Both the position numbers and the translations under genes were made by a program. The notes below the pieces were generated by a model. That model was not told where the DNA came from. It was given only the letters and a program-made list of their open reading frames with translations, and ran no database searches. Shown piece after piece: positions 43,214 through 53,248 of a DNA stretch of 64,000 bases (positions are counted from its first letter, which is position 1; the number at the start of each line of letters is the position of its first letter). The stretch is taken from contig JACQEZ010000011.1 of NCBI GenBank assembly GCA_016200325.1, positions 558,001 to 622,000 of the forward strand, given 5' to 3'. This DNA comes from Candidatus Manganitrophaceae bacterium (GTDB taxonomy: Bacteria > Nitrospirota > Nitrospiria > SBBL01 > Manganitrophaceae).

Positions 43214-43918
43214 ATGAAAGCAAATATACTGATCATTGATGATGACGCCAAGCTGAATCAGCTCCTGATCGGTTTTTTGACCGAATTTGATTTCAAGGTC
43301 GTCGCCGCGACCCACCCCGAGGAGGGGCTAAAAAAGTTGAAACAGGAAACCCCCGACCTGGTCATTTTGGATGTGATGCTTCCCGGAATGAACGGGTTTG
43401 AGGTCTGCAAAAAAATTCGTGAGTTCCAGACGGTTCCGATCATCATGCTGACCGCAAGGGGAGAGGTCACCGATAAAATCGTCGGCTTGGAGCTCGGCGC
43501 GGACGACTACCTTCCCAAACCGTTCGAGCCGAGGGAGTTGGTCGCCCGCATTCAGTCGGTGCTTCGAAGGGCGCGGGGACTCGACCAGATGCAGATCAAA
43601 CGGTTCGGCCGGTTGGAGATCGACTTTCCCAAACGGACGGCTCGGTTGGACGGCGCCGTCCTCGATTTAACGACGAACGAGTTTGCCGCCTTGGCGCTGC
43701 TGGTCAGAAACCCGAGAAAAGTGCTGAACCGAGACCAAATCCTGGAGGAGCTCGGCGGGGTGGAGTGGAATGCTTTCAATCGCACCGTCGATATCACCAT
43801 GAGCCGACTGCGGCACAAATTAAATGATGATCCGAAAACCCCCTCGTTTATAAAAACAGTCTGGGGGATCGGATATATTTTCATCGAAGCGGAAGATCCG
43901 GAACAGGTCGATCGATGA
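43214..43918 (+). CDS. OmpR-family response regulator (CpxR-like)
   Basis: A 234-residue regulator. The receiver domain has the acidic pair D9/D10, phospho-acceptor D53 in VILDVMLPG, T80 and K102. The C-terminal winged helix has LTTNEFAALALLVRNPRKVL, FNRTVDITMSRLRHKLNDDP and VWGIGYIF. TGAGGGTAAGGAA lies upstream. The stop overlaps the kinase ATG by 4 bp. The tandem GTTAC boxes with 10-bp spacing upstream of this gene and of 42155 match how OmpR-family dimers bind. CpxR-like is a functional guess from box, neighbour and gene order, not from a phylogeny. Confidence 0.92.
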   Translation: MKANILIIDDDAKLNQLLIGFLTEFDFKVVAATHPEEGLKKLKQETPDLVILDVMLPGMNGFEVCKKIREFQTVPIIMLTARGEVTDKIVGLELGADDYLPKPFEPRELVARIQSVLRRARGLDQMQIKRFGRLEIDFPKRTARLDGAVLDLTTNEFAALALLVRNPRKVLNRDQILEELGGVEWNAFNRTVDITMSRLRHKLNDDPKTPSFIKTVWGIGYIFIEAEDPEQVDR

Positions 43919-45240
43919 AGAGAATTTTAAACTCGGTTTTTACAAAGCTGCTCTTGATTCTCCTCGTCGCAGGGGTCTGCATCAATCTCTCGGTCACCGG
44001 CTTTATGCAGCAGATGGTGAAAAAAAACGAGCCGGCCAGGCAAAAGAATATCATTCACCATCTGATGTATATTGTCCAGGAAATCGGCAACCCGCCCGAC
44101 TTCGATCGGGCCAAGAGGGTCTCGCAGCAACTGACCTTTAATATCCGATATGAGAGCCCGGCCCAGAGCTGGTCGACGTCCGAATCGCTCTCTCCGCCGC
44201 CCCCGCTGAAATTGCAAACCTCAAACGAATACCCGAACTTCCAAATGGGGGAGGATCGGGGGCATCGGTTTTTTATATTAAATCAAGGAGAGGGCCGTTT
44301 TATTTTTGAGCTGGGGCGCGGCTTCGAATGGGATGTCCTCGATGTCGGCGCGGTGGTCCGTTTGGTGACCCTGTTGTCGCTGATCTTGGCGGGGGCCTAT
44401 CTGTTGATTCGCTCGGTGCTCAGCCCCGTGCGGGCGTTGAAGGAGGGGGTCCGGGAGGTGAGCAAAGGGAACCTCGATTATCGTCTCTCGCTCAAACGGT
44501 CGGATGAGCTGGGTGAATTGGCAAAAGCATTCAACGCCATGACCGACCGGATCCGGACCATGCTTCGAGCCAAAGAGCAGTTGATGCTCGACGTCAGCCA
44601 TGAGCTTCGCTCTCCCCTCACCCGGATGAAGGTGGCGCTCGAATCTCTTCCCGACGGCCATACCCAAAGAAGTATTAAAGAAGATGTTGCCGAGATGGAA
44701 GAGATGGTCTCGGAAGTACTCAAAACCGCTCGGTCGCATTATATGCACGCCCAGCTCAACCTGCAGCAGATCGACATCGTCGAGTTGTTATCCGGCGTTC
44801 TCGGAACATTTAAAGGACAGCATCCAGGGGTAGAAGCGATCAAGCTGCCCGATCGGATTGAGTTGACCGTCGACCCCGACCGGGTAAAGAGTGTTTTAAA
44901 GAATATCTTGGATAATGCAATCAAATATTCTTTCGACAGCAACGTGCCGGTAAAAGTGTTCATGGAGGATCGGGGGCCGTATCTGATCATCCGTGTCCAG
45001 GATCGGGGGATGGGGATTCCGGAGGATGAACTTCCCTTTATTTTCGAGCCGTTTTATCGGGTCGATAAATCGCGATCCAAAGATACGGGTGGATACGGGC
45101 TCGGGTTGAGCCTTTGTAAGACGATTATGGAGGGGCACCATGGAAAAATCGAAGTCGAGAGTGTGCCGGATGCAGGAACCATCGTCTCTCTTTTTTTCCC
45201 CCATTCAAAAAACGGAGGACCGGGGAACGGTGGATCATGA
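43915..45240 (+). CDS. Membrane sensor histidine kinase (CpxA-like)
   Basis: A 441-residue kinase with a first helix at about 10-30, a periplasmic sensor region (~31-143), a second helix at ~146-168 (VVRLVTLLSLILAGAYLLI), a HAMP domain (PVRALKEGVREVSKGNLDYR), HisKA with phospho-histidine H229 in VSHELRSPLTRMK, and an ATPase domain with NILDNAIKYS, DRGMGIPEDE, FEPFYRVD and GGYGLGLSLCK. All catalytic boxes are intact. The sensor has no recognised ligand-binding fold. It is translationally coupled with the regulator. The efflux operon downstream begins 350 bp later and has no visible GTTAC box. Confidence 0.92.
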   Translation: MKRILNSVFTKLLLILLVAGVCINLSVTGFMQQMVKKNEPARQKNIIHHLMYIVQEIGNPPDFDRAKRVSQQLTFNIRYESPAQSWSTSESLSPPPPLKLQTSNEYPNFQMGEDRGHRFFILNQGEGRFIFELGRGFEWDVLDVGAVVRLVTLLSLILAGAYLLIRSVLSPVRALKEGVREVSKGNLDYRLSLKRSDELGELAKAFNAMTDRIRTMLRAKEQLMLDVSHELRSPLTRMKVALESLPDGHTQRSIKEDVAEMEEMVSEVLKTARSHYMHAQLNLQQIDIVELLSGVLGTFKGQHPGVEAIKLPDRIELTVDPDRVKSVLKNILDNAIKYSFDSNVPVKVFMEDRGPYLIIRVQDRGMGIPEDELPFIFEPFYRVDKSRSKDTGGYGLGLSLCKTIMEGHHGKIEVESVPDAGTIVSLFFPHSKNGGPGNGGS

Positions 45241-45344
45241 TCGGAAGAAGGGAAATCTCTGCCGGTTCCATCGGCCCGACGCTAAGAATCTAGGACCGGT
45301 TTAATTTTAATTTTAATATTGATGATAAAGATGCGGAGTCGACG

Positions 45345-45541
45345 ATGGCTTGCCGACGATGCGGCATGATGGCGGTCGTCCCTTTCCCGAAGATCCGCGA
45401 TCAACAGAGAGCGCCCCGCCGGATTAAAATGCTCTTTTGTGCAGGGAGCGCCTCGACGCCATGATTTTGAAGAATCGATCGGAAGAGAAAGCGCCTGTGC
45501 CGGTGCGGAAACCGTCTCATTCCAGATCGATCCGCACTTGA
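45345..45541 (+). pseudogene. Frameshifted small zinc-ribbon protein
   Basis: The ATG at 45345 opens MACRRCGMMAVVPF, a C-x2-C start, and runs through RAPRRIKMLFC to a stop. From about 45436 another frame continues RERLDAMILKNRSEEKAP up to TGA 45541. Many small single-ribbon proteins have the plan C-x2-C ... C-x2-CG-x-x-LD-x-x-ILKNR, so the two frames fit one gene that lost a few bases around the second cysteine pair. It could be a true pseudogene or a sequencing error. The rest of 45241-45587 holds no gene. Confidence 0.5.
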
Positions 45542-45587
45542 TTCAGCCGATGACCTGTGTCATTTTTGGAAGAAAGGACAATAAAAC

Positions 45588-47000
45588 GTGCTAAAAGAGC
45601 GGGACCCGCATGAGCGGGAAGAGGTCTCCTCCGGGAAAGGTCGGGAGCTTTCCGGAGAGGCCGATCTTCCCAAATTGAACGGAACGAGTCGGAGATCGAC
45701 TGGGGTGAGGGGTAAAAAGGGACTCATTTTTATTCTTCTCGCGGTCGCAATGATCGCCGCCGTGATCGCCGCGCGCCTGCGTGCCGCCCCCGACGCCGGC
45801 CGATCGGCCCAAGGTCCTGGGAGCGGCGGCCCCGCCGCGCGTGCCGTTCCGGTCATCGCCGCCCCGGTGGTGGAGCGGGATATGCCGATCTACCTTGAAG
45901 GGCTCGGCAACGTCGCTGCATATAAAAGCGTCACGGTCAAGTCGCAGGTCGACGGACGGCTCAATGAGGTCTCCTTTCGAGAAGGGCAAGAGGTGCGCCG
46001 CGGAGAGTTGCTCGCCCAGATCGATCCCCGTCCTTTTCTGATTCAGCTCCGCCAGGCGGAAGGGGCGCTCGCCCGCGACAGTGCGCTGCTGCAGAGCGGA
46101 AAGCTGAATCTCGAGCGGTTCGCCACCCTTCGCGAGCAGAAGTTGATTGCCCAACAGCAGGTGGATGACCAGCGGGCGGCGGTCGGGCAATTGGAAGGGG
46201 CGGTCCGGGTCGATGAGGCAGTGATCGAGAGCGCTAAGCTGAATCTCGAATATGCGCGGATTATCTCACCGATCGACGGGGTTACCGGGGTCCGTCAGGT
46301 CGATCCGGGCAACCTCATCCGTGCCACCGATCAGAACGGCATCGTCCTGATCACCCAGCTCGATCCGATCTCGGTCCTCTTTACCCTCCCGGCCGAGAAC
46401 CTGACCCGGGTGGCCGAGCAGATGCGGGGAGGGGCGCTCCGGGTCGACGCCTACAGCCAAGACGGCGAGACCCTCTTGGCGACCGGAAAACTGGAGCTGA
46501 TTGACAATCAGATCAACGTCAACACCGCGACGATGCGGCTCAAGGCGGTCTTCCCCAATCCGAAGCGGCTTCTCTGGCCAAACCAATTTGTGAAGACCCG
46601 GCTGCTTCTGACCACAAACAAAAATGCGATGGTGGTCCCCTCCCCCGCCGTTCAGCGCGGTCCCAAGGGGCTCTTCGTCTACGTGATCAAATCCGATCAG
46701 ACGGTCGAGGCGCGCCCGGTCGAGGTCGCGTTGACGCAAGGCGATCTCACCGTCATCCGGAGCGGATTGAAAGTGGGTGAGCAGGTTGTCACCGACGGAC
46801 AAAATCAGCTCCGCCCCGACAGCAAGGTGCAACCCCGCAGCGGAGATCGGCCCGGCCCGCCCTCCGGCGCGGCCTCCGCTCCCGGCGTTCCATCCGCCTC
46901 GGGCGGCGCAACCCCTCCCTCCGGTACAACGCCCCCGGCGGGGGCCGGCTCGATGCCGGGGGGCTCGCCGGCGCCGGGTCCTGCGGGGAGCCGGTCGTGA
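45588..47000 (+). CDS. mdtA: RND efflux membrane-fusion protein (MdtA type)
   Basis: A 470-residue adaptor starting at a GTG with AAAGGAC upstream. A cytosolic basic N-terminus precedes one anchor helix (LIFILLAVAMIAAVIAARL). The lipoyl halves (NVAAYKSVTVKSQVDGRLNE; ARIISPIDGVTGVRQVDPGN) flank an alpha-hairpin. The beta-barrel and proximal domains follow (VVPSPAVQRGPKGLFVYVI). The C-terminal ~65 residues are Pro/Gly/Ala/Ser-rich, longer than in E. coli MdtA. The stop overlaps the next gene's GTG (GTGA). Two RND pumps and a TolC follow, the order of mdtABC plus outer-membrane factor. Substrates may be detergents, bile-like compounds, metals or drugs. Confidence 0.9.
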   Translation: MLKERDPHEREEVSSGKGRELSGEADLPKLNGTSRRSTGVRGKKGLIFILLAVAMIAAVIAARLRAAPDAGRSAQGPGSGGPAARAVPVIAAPVVERDMPIYLEGLGNVAAYKSVTVKSQVDGRLNEVSFREGQEVRRGELLAQIDPRPFLIQLRQAEGALARDSALLQSGKLNLERFATLREQKLIAQQQVDDQRAAVGQLEGAVRVDEAVIESAKLNLEYARIISPIDGVTGVRQVDPGNLIRATDQNGIVLITQLDPISVLFTLPAENLTRVAEQMRGGALRVDAYSQDGETLLATGKLELIDNQINVNTATMRLKAVFPNPKRLLWPNQFVKTRLLLTTNKNAMVVPSPAVQRGPKGLFVYVIKSDQTVEARPVEVALTQGDLTVIRSGLKVGEQVVTDGQNQLRPDSKVQPRSGDRPGPPSGAASAPGVPSASGGATPPSGTTPPAGAGSMPGGSPAPGPAGSRS

Positions 47001-50000
47001 GCATCTCCGAGCCGTTTATCCGGCGGCCGGTCGCGACGACCTTGCTGACGATCGGTCTGCTCTTGGCCGGGTTTGCGGGGTATCGGCAGCTTCCCGTCTC
47101 GGCCCTTCCGCAAGTCGAATATCCAACGATCGTCGTCTCGACGATCCTCCCCGGCGGCAGCGCCGACACGATGGCGTCGGCGGTGACGACGCCGCTGGAG
47201 CGGCAGTTCGGCCAGATGCCGTCGCTCACCCAGATGACGTCGGTCTCGAGCTTCGGCGCCTCCCAGATCACCCTTCAGTTTGACCTCGACCGGAATATCG
47301 ACGCCGCGGAGCAAGATGTGCAGGCCGCCATCAACGCCGCGTCGAACCTCCTTCCCCGGACCCTCCCGGCGCCGCCGACCTACTCGAAGAGCAATCCGGC
47401 CGATGCGCCGATTCTGACCCTCGCAGTCCGCTCCGACCTGCTTCCGCTGAGCGAGGTGAACGACTATGCCGATTCGATCCTGGCCCAGAAGATGTCGCAG
47501 GTCTCCGGGGTCGGACTCGTCACGATCAACGGCAGTCAGAAGCCGGCCGTCCGGGTGCAGGTCGATCCGGCGGCGCTTGCCGGCACCGGGCTGAGTCTGG
47601 AAGATGTCCGGCAGGTGCTGGCGCAGGCCAACGTCAACCAACCGAAAGGAAACATCGACGGCCCCCGGCAGAATTTTACCCTCGCCACCAACGATCAGTT
47701 TTTGAAGGCGGCCTCTTTTCGGCCGCTGATCCTCGCCTATCGAAACGGCGCGCCGATTCGCTTAAGCGACGTCGGTGATGTAATCGACGGCGTCGAGAAC
47801 ACTCAGCTTGCCGGCTGGGCGAACGACCAGCGGGCGATCATCATCAACGTCCAACGGCAGCCGGGGGCGAACGTCATCCAGACCGCCGACCGGGTGAAGG
47901 CCCTTTTGCCGCAGCTTCGGGCGACGCTGCCGCAAGGGATCGACGTCTCGGTCCTGAGCGATCGGACCGAGACGGTCCGGGCCTCCGTGGAAGATGTCCA
48001 ATTCACCTTGGTGCTGACCATCGTTTTGGTCGTTGCGGTCATGTATCTCTTTTTGCGAAGCCTCCGGGCGACCCTGATTCCCGGCGTTGCCGTTCCGCTC
48101 TCTTTGATCGGCACGTTCGGCTTGATGTACCTCGCCGGCTATAGCCTCAACAATTTAACGTTGATGGCGCTGACGATCTCCACCGGCTTCGTCGTCGACG
48201 ATGCGATCGTGATGATCGAGAACATCGCCCGATATATCGAAGAGGGGGATCCCCCCTTTGAGGCGGCGCTCAAAGGGGCGGGCCAGATTGGCTTTACGAT
48301 CGTGTCGCTCACCGTCTCGCTCGTCGCCGTGCTGATCCCGCTGCTCTTCATGGGGGGGATCATCGGCCGGCTCTTCCGCGAGTTTGCGATGACCCTCAGC
48401 ATTGCCATTTTCGTTTCCGCCATCCTCTCGTTGACGCTGACGGCGATGATGTGCGCGCACATCCTTCGCCCGCACGAAACGCAACAGGGGCGCTTCCAGC
48501 GTGCGTTGGAGCGGTTCTTCGATCGGATGGTGCAGATTTATGATCGCGGGCTGAAGTGGGTCCTCGACCATCAGCCGCTCACACTGGCGGTGACGCTGGC
48601 GACGCTGGCGCTGACCCTGCTGCTCGCGGTGATGATTCCGAAAGGATTTTTTCCCCAACAAGATACCGGAATCCTGATCGGGATTTCCGAGGCGGCGCCC
48701 GATGTGTCGTTCACCCGGATGATGGACCGGCAGCGGGCGCTCTCGGAGGTCGTATTGACCGATCCGGATGTGGTCAGTCTCTCCTCTTTCATCGGCGCCG
48801 ATGGAACCAACCCGACCCCCAACAGCGGGCGGATGTCGATTACCTTAAAACCGCGGTCGGCGCGCCGGGCGGGCGCCGAGGAAATCATCGCCCGTCTTCG
48901 GCCGAAGCTGTCCGAGGTGGAAGGGGTGACCCTTTACCTTCAGCCGGTGCAAGATCTGCAGATCGAAAATCGGGTCAGCAGCACGCAATTCCAGTACACC
49001 CTGGAAGATGCCGACGGCAATGAGCTCCGCGAGTGGGCGCCGAAGATGCTCCAGAAATTACGGACCCTCCCGGAGCTGCGGGATGCGGCGAGCGACCTGC
49101 AACTCGGCGGCCTACAGCTCGCCCTGACGATCGACCGCGATGCCGCCTCGCGACTCGGCATTCTGCCGCAGGCGATCGACGACACCCTTTACGACGCGTT
49201 CGGGCAACGGATCGTTTCGACCATCTTCACTCAGTTGAATCAATACCGGGTGATTTTGGAAGTGCAGCCGGCGTTTCAGAAGAATGTCGAGGCGCTTCAC
49301 CAAATTTACGTCCGCTCTCAGACCGGCGAGCAGGTCCCACTCAGCGCCTTCGTTCACTTTGAGCCGACCTCCACCGCTCTGGCAATCAACCATCAGGGAC
49401 AGTTTCCCGCCGTGACGCTGTCATTTAATCTGGCGTCGGGGACGTCGCTCGGCGAGGCGGTCGCGGCGATCCATCAGGCCGAAAAGGAGGTCAATCTTCC
49501 CCCCGGCCTCCATGCCGGTTTTGTCGGAACGGCGCAGGCGTTTCGCGAATCGCTCGCCAGCGAGCCGATCTTAATCGTGGCGGCGCTCTTGACCGTCTAC
49601 ATCGTCCTCGGCGTTCTTTATGAAAGTTATATCCATCCGATCACGATCCTCTCCACGCTCCCGTCGGCCGGGGTGGGGGCCTTTTTGGCGCTGATGCTCT
49701 GCGGAACCGAGTTCAGCATCATTGCGTTGATCGGGATTATCCTGCTGATTGGAATCGTGAAGAAGAATGCGATCATGATGATCGACTTTGCCCTGGAGGC
49801 GGAGCGGGAGCAGGGACTCTCGCCGCGCGAGTCGATCTACCAGGCCTGCCTGCTCCGGTTTCGGCCGATCATGATGACGACGATGGCGGCGCTCCTCGGC
49901 GGCCTGCCGTTGGCGCTCGGGAGCGGCACCGGCTCCGAGTTGCGCCGCCCGCTCGGGATCTCCATCGTCGGCGGCCTGATCCTCTCACAGCTGCTGACCC

Positions 50001-50101
50001 TTTATACCACCACGGTGATCTATCTTTATATGGAGCGGCTTCGGAGCTGGGCGCAGCGCCGGCGGCCCGCGCCGGTCGCCGTCTCGAGTGAAAAAGGATG
50101 A
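46997..50101 (+). CDS. mdtB: RND efflux pump subunit (MdtB type)
   Basis: A 1034-residue HAE1-type RND transporter with twelve helices and two large periplasmic loops. Seen: the N-terminal FIRRPVATTLLTIGLLLAGF, PTIVVSTILPGGSADTMAS, and in helix 4 the proton-relay aspartates GFVVDDAIVMIEN. The second half has LYESYIHPITILSTLPSAG and IGIVKKNAIMMIDFALEAE. It starts with GTG overlapping the adaptor stop and overlaps the next pump by 4 bp. Like E. coli MdtB and MdtC, the two pumps probably form a heterotrimer, with unequal roles in drug binding and proton transfer. Confidence 0.92.
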   Translation: MSISEPFIRRPVATTLLTIGLLLAGFAGYRQLPVSALPQVEYPTIVVSTILPGGSADTMASAVTTPLERQFGQMPSLTQMTSVSSFGASQITLQFDLDRNIDAAEQDVQAAINAASNLLPRTLPAPPTYSKSNPADAPILTLAVRSDLLPLSEVNDYADSILAQKMSQVSGVGLVTINGSQKPAVRVQVDPAALAGTGLSLEDVRQVLAQANVNQPKGNIDGPRQNFTLATNDQFLKAASFRPLILAYRNGAPIRLSDVGDVIDGVENTQLAGWANDQRAIIINVQRQPGANVIQTADRVKALLPQLRATLPQGIDVSVLSDRTETVRASVEDVQFTLVLTIVLVVAVMYLFLRSLRATLIPGVAVPLSLIGTFGLMYLAGYSLNNLTLMALTISTGFVVDDAIVMIENIARYIEEGDPPFEAALKGAGQIGFTIVSLTVSLVAVLIPLLFMGGIIGRLFREFAMTLSIAIFVSAILSLTLTAMMCAHILRPHETQQGRFQRALERFFDRMVQIYDRGLKWVLDHQPLTLAVTLATLALTLLLAVMIPKGFFPQQDTGILIGISEAAPDVSFTRMMDRQRALSEVVLTDPDVVSLSSFIGADGTNPTPNSGRMSITLKPRSARRAGAEEIIARLRPKLSEVEGVTLYLQPVQDLQIENRVSSTQFQYTLEDADGNELREWAPKMLQKLRTLPELRDAASDLQLGGLQLALTIDRDAASRLGILPQAIDDTLYDAFGQRIVSTIFTQLNQYRVILEVQPAFQKNVEALHQIYVRSQTGEQVPLSAFVHFEPTSTALAINHQGQFPAVTLSFNLASGTSLGEAVAAIHQAEKEVNLPPGLHAGFVGTAQAFRESLASEPILIVAALLTVYIVLGVLYESYIHPITILSTLPSAGVGAFLALMLCGTEFSIIALIGIILLIGIVKKNAIMMIDFALEAEREQGLSPRESIYQACLLRFRPIMMTTMAALLGGLPLALGSGTGSELRRPLGISIVGGLILSQLLTLYTTTVIYLYMERLRSWAQRRRPAPVAVSSEKG

Positions 50102-53100
50102 ATCTCTCCCGTCCCTTCATCCAAAGGCCGGTGGCCACGGTGTTGTTTGCCGCCGCGCTGCTGCTGGCCGGCCTCTCCGGTTACCTCCGGCTCCCGGTGG
50201 CGCCGCTCCCCCGCGTCGACATGCCGACGATCTCGGTTTCGGCGAGCCTTCCCGGCGCGAGCCCCGAGACGATGGCGTCCGCCGTGGCGACCCCGCTGGA
50301 GCGGCGCTTCGGGCGGATCGCCGGTCTGACCGAGATGACCTCGAGCAGCTCGCTCGGGACGACCAACATCACTTTACAATTTGATCTCGACCGCGATGTC
50401 GATTCCGCCGCGCGCGACGTCCAAGCCGCCATCAATGCCGCCGGCGGCGATCTGCCGGCGAACCTTCCGACCCGCCCGAACTATCGGAAGGTCAATCCCG
50501 CCGATGCGCCGATCCTGATTTTATCGCTCACCTCGGACACCCTGCCGCTCGGCCAGATGTTCGACGCGGCCAATACCGTTTTAGCCCAAAAGATATCGCA
50601 GGTCTCCGGCGTCGGACAGGTCTTCGTCGGGGGAGGACAGCAGCCGGCGGTGCGTGTGCAGATCGATCCGGTGGCGTTGGCCGGCGTCGGCCTCGGCTTG
50701 GAGGATGTTCGGGCGGTATTGGCCCAGTCGACGGTGAACCAGCCGAAGGGGGCGCTCAACGGCGCCGAGCAGACCCATACGATCGCCGCGAACGACCAAT
50801 TGCTTCGCGCCGACGGTTACCGGCCGCTCATCTTGGCCTACCGCGACGGGGCGCCGGTCCGGCTCGGCGATGTGGCGAAGGTCTTCGATGACGTGGAGAA
50901 CAATCGGCTCGCCGCCTGGACCGACGGGAAACGGGCGGTACTCGTGATCATCCGCCGCCAGCCGGGCGCGAACATCATCGACGTCATCGACCGGATCAAA
51001 GGGATCCTCCCCCAGCTGAGCGAGTCGATCTCGCCGGCGATCAAGATCGATGTGGCGAGCGACCGGAGCCAGACGATCCGCGGCTCCGTTCAAGATGTCG
51101 AGCTCACCCTCCTCATCTCGATCGCGCTGGTCATCCTGGTGGTCTTTCTCTTCTTGCGCAGCGGCTGGGCCACCTCCATTCCGAGCGTCGCGGTTCCCCT
51201 CTCTCTCATCGCGACCTTCGGCGCGATGTATCTCTGCGGCTACAGTCTCGATAACCTGTCGTTGATGGCGCTGACCATTTCGACCGGGTTCGTCGTTGAC
51301 GATGCGATTGTCGTGACGGAGAACATCACCCGCTATATCGAGCGGGGCCGGCCCCCGATGGAGGCGGCGCTCATCGGCGCCAAACAGATCGGCTTCACCA
51401 TCGTCTCGATCAGCGTGTCGCTGTTGGCGGTGTTTATCCCGATCCTCCTCATGGGCGGGGTGGTCGGACGGCTCTTCCGGGAATTTGCGGTCACCCTCAG
51501 CATCGCAATTACGATTTCCGCGGTTCTCTCCCTTACCCTGACCCCGATGATGTGCTCCCGTCTTTTACGCCGCCGCGAGACGGAGGAGCACGGCCGCTTT
51601 TATCGGGTGTCGGAGCGCTTCTTCGATGGGATGCTCCATCTCTACGACCGCGGGCTGCGCTGGGTCTTGAACCATCATACCTTGATGTTGATCCTCACCC
51701 TCGGAACATTGGCCTTGACCGTTTATCTCTATGTCATCATCCCGAAGGGGCTCTTTCCGCAGCAGGACACGGGACAATTGAACGGAATTTCCGACGCGCC
51801 GCAAGATATCTCCTTTACCGCCATGCGAACGCGTCAAGAGGCGCTCAACGCGGTGGTCATGGCCGACCCCGGCGTGGCGCACATGGTCTCAAACATCGGC
51901 GGCGGCGGGGGCTCGTCGCTGAATACCGGCTCGATGTTTATTGAGCTCAAGCCGCTGTCGGAACGAAAGGCGACTGTCGAGCAGATCATCACACGCCTTC
52001 GTCCGAAGCTGGCGCAGGTGGAAGGGATCAATCTCTACCTGCAAGCGGTGCAGGATGTCCGGATCGGTGGACGCTTGGGCCGGACCCAATATCAATATAC
52101 GCTTCAGGACGCCGACCTCGACGAGTTGAAACGGTGGGCCCCCCGCGTGCTGGAGAAGATGCGCGGGCTGCCGCAGCTCAGAGACGTCGCAACCGACCAG
52201 CAGACCAATGCGCTCCAGCTCGATGTGAACATCGACCGCGACACCGCCTCCCGGCTTGGGATTCTGCCGCAGGCGGTGGATGATACCTTGTATGACGCGC
52301 TCGGCCAACGGCAGGTGGCGACGCTGTTCACCCAGCTCAATCAATACCGGGTGGTGTTGGAGGTCAAACCGGAGTTCCGGCAGCATCCCGATGCGCTCAG
52401 CCATATTTATGTGAAATCTCAAACGGGAGTGCCGGTGCCGCTCGGCACCTTCGCGCGCTTCTCGCCGTCGGCGACATCGCTCTCGATCAACCATCAAGGA
52501 CAGTTCCCCTCGGTCACCCTGTCGTTCAACATGGCCCCCGGCGTCGCCCTCGGAGAGGGGATCGATGCGATTCATCGGATCGAGCGGGAGATGGGCCTTC
52601 CCGCCAGCATTCATGCCTCCTTTCAAGGGACGGCGCAGGCCTTCAGTGAGTCGCTGGCGAGCCAGCCGATCCTGGTCCTGGCGGCGCTCTTTGCGGTATA
52701 TATCGTCTTGGGAGTCCTTTATGAAAGCTACATCCACCCGATCACCATCTTGTCGACGCTGCCGTCGGCCGGCGTCGGCGCGCTGTTGGCCCTGATGTTT
52801 TTTAATACCGAGTTCAGTATTATCGCTCTGATCGGAATTCTTCTTTTAATCGGGATCGTGAAGAAAAATGCGATCATGATGATCGACTTTGCCCTGGAGG
52901 CGGAACGGGAGCAGGGGCTCAGCACCCGAGAAGCGATTTATCAGGCCTGTCTCTTGCGCTTTCGCCCAATCATGATGACGACGATGGCGGCGATGCTCGG
53001 CGGGTTGCCGCTGGCGCTCGGCCACGGCATCGGCGCGGAGCTGCGGCGGCCGCTCGGAATCACGATCGTCGGCGGACTGCTCCTCTCTCAGCTTCTCACG

Positions 53101-53241
53101 CTTTACACGACCCCGGTCATCTATCTGACGCTCGATCGCTTTTCCAAACACCGTCGCCGGGAGGGATCTTTCCAAACGACCGGGGCGGCGCAGGAAGGGC
53201 TCATGCGGGTCAGCGAGCCCGGCGGCGAGAAACATTCATAG
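50098..53241 (+). CDS. mdtC: RND efflux pump subunit (MdtC type)
   Basis: A 1047-residue paralogue of the preceding pump, with FIQRPVATVLFAAALLLAGL, PTISVSASLPGASPETMASA, GFVVDDAIVVTENI and a helix 10-11 block IGIVKKNAIMMIDFALEAE that is almost identical in the two proteins. The two genes share high identity at the C-terminal end, in the range of recent tandem duplicates, while the porter loops differ more. An ATGA overlap with mdtB indicates coupling. The last 40 residues, after the final helix, are cytosolic and charged. Confidence 0.92.
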   Translation: MNLSRPFIQRPVATVLFAAALLLAGLSGYLRLPVAPLPRVDMPTISVSASLPGASPETMASAVATPLERRFGRIAGLTEMTSSSSLGTTNITLQFDLDRDVDSAARDVQAAINAAGGDLPANLPTRPNYRKVNPADAPILILSLTSDTLPLGQMFDAANTVLAQKISQVSGVGQVFVGGGQQPAVRVQIDPVALAGVGLGLEDVRAVLAQSTVNQPKGALNGAEQTHTIAANDQLLRADGYRPLILAYRDGAPVRLGDVAKVFDDVENNRLAAWTDGKRAVLVIIRRQPGANIIDVIDRIKGILPQLSESISPAIKIDVASDRSQTIRGSVQDVELTLLISIALVILVVFLFLRSGWATSIPSVAVPLSLIATFGAMYLCGYSLDNLSLMALTISTGFVVDDAIVVTENITRYIERGRPPMEAALIGAKQIGFTIVSISVSLLAVFIPILLMGGVVGRLFREFAVTLSIAITISAVLSLTLTPMMCSRLLRRRETEEHGRFYRVSERFFDGMLHLYDRGLRWVLNHHTLMLILTLGTLALTVYLYVIIPKGLFPQQDTGQLNGISDAPQDISFTAMRTRQEALNAVVMADPGVAHMVSNIGGGGGSSLNTGSMFIELKPLSERKATVEQIITRLRPKLAQVEGINLYLQAVQDVRIGGRLGRTQYQYTLQDADLDELKRWAPRVLEKMRGLPQLRDVATDQQTNALQLDVNIDRDTASRLGILPQAVDDTLYDALGQRQVATLFTQLNQYRVVLEVKPEFRQHPDALSHIYVKSQTGVPVPLGTFARFSPSATSLSINHQGQFPSVTLSFNMAPGVALGEGIDAIHRIEREMGLPASIHASFQGTAQAFSESLASQPILVLAALFAVYIVLGVLYESYIHPITILSTLPSAGVGALLALMFFNTEFSIIALIGILLLIGIVKKNAIMMIDFALEAEREQGLSTREAIYQACLLRFRPIMMTTMAAMLGGLPLALGHGIGAELRRPLGITIVGGLLLSQLLTLYTTPVIYLTLDRFSKHRRREGSFQTTGAAQEGLMRVSEPGGEKHS

Positions 53242-53248
53242 GAGGGTT

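Noticed and set aside
46997-53241. Long repeated stretches between the two RND genes
   Set aside because: They are the conserved helices of tandem paralogues, not a mobile element or assembly duplication.
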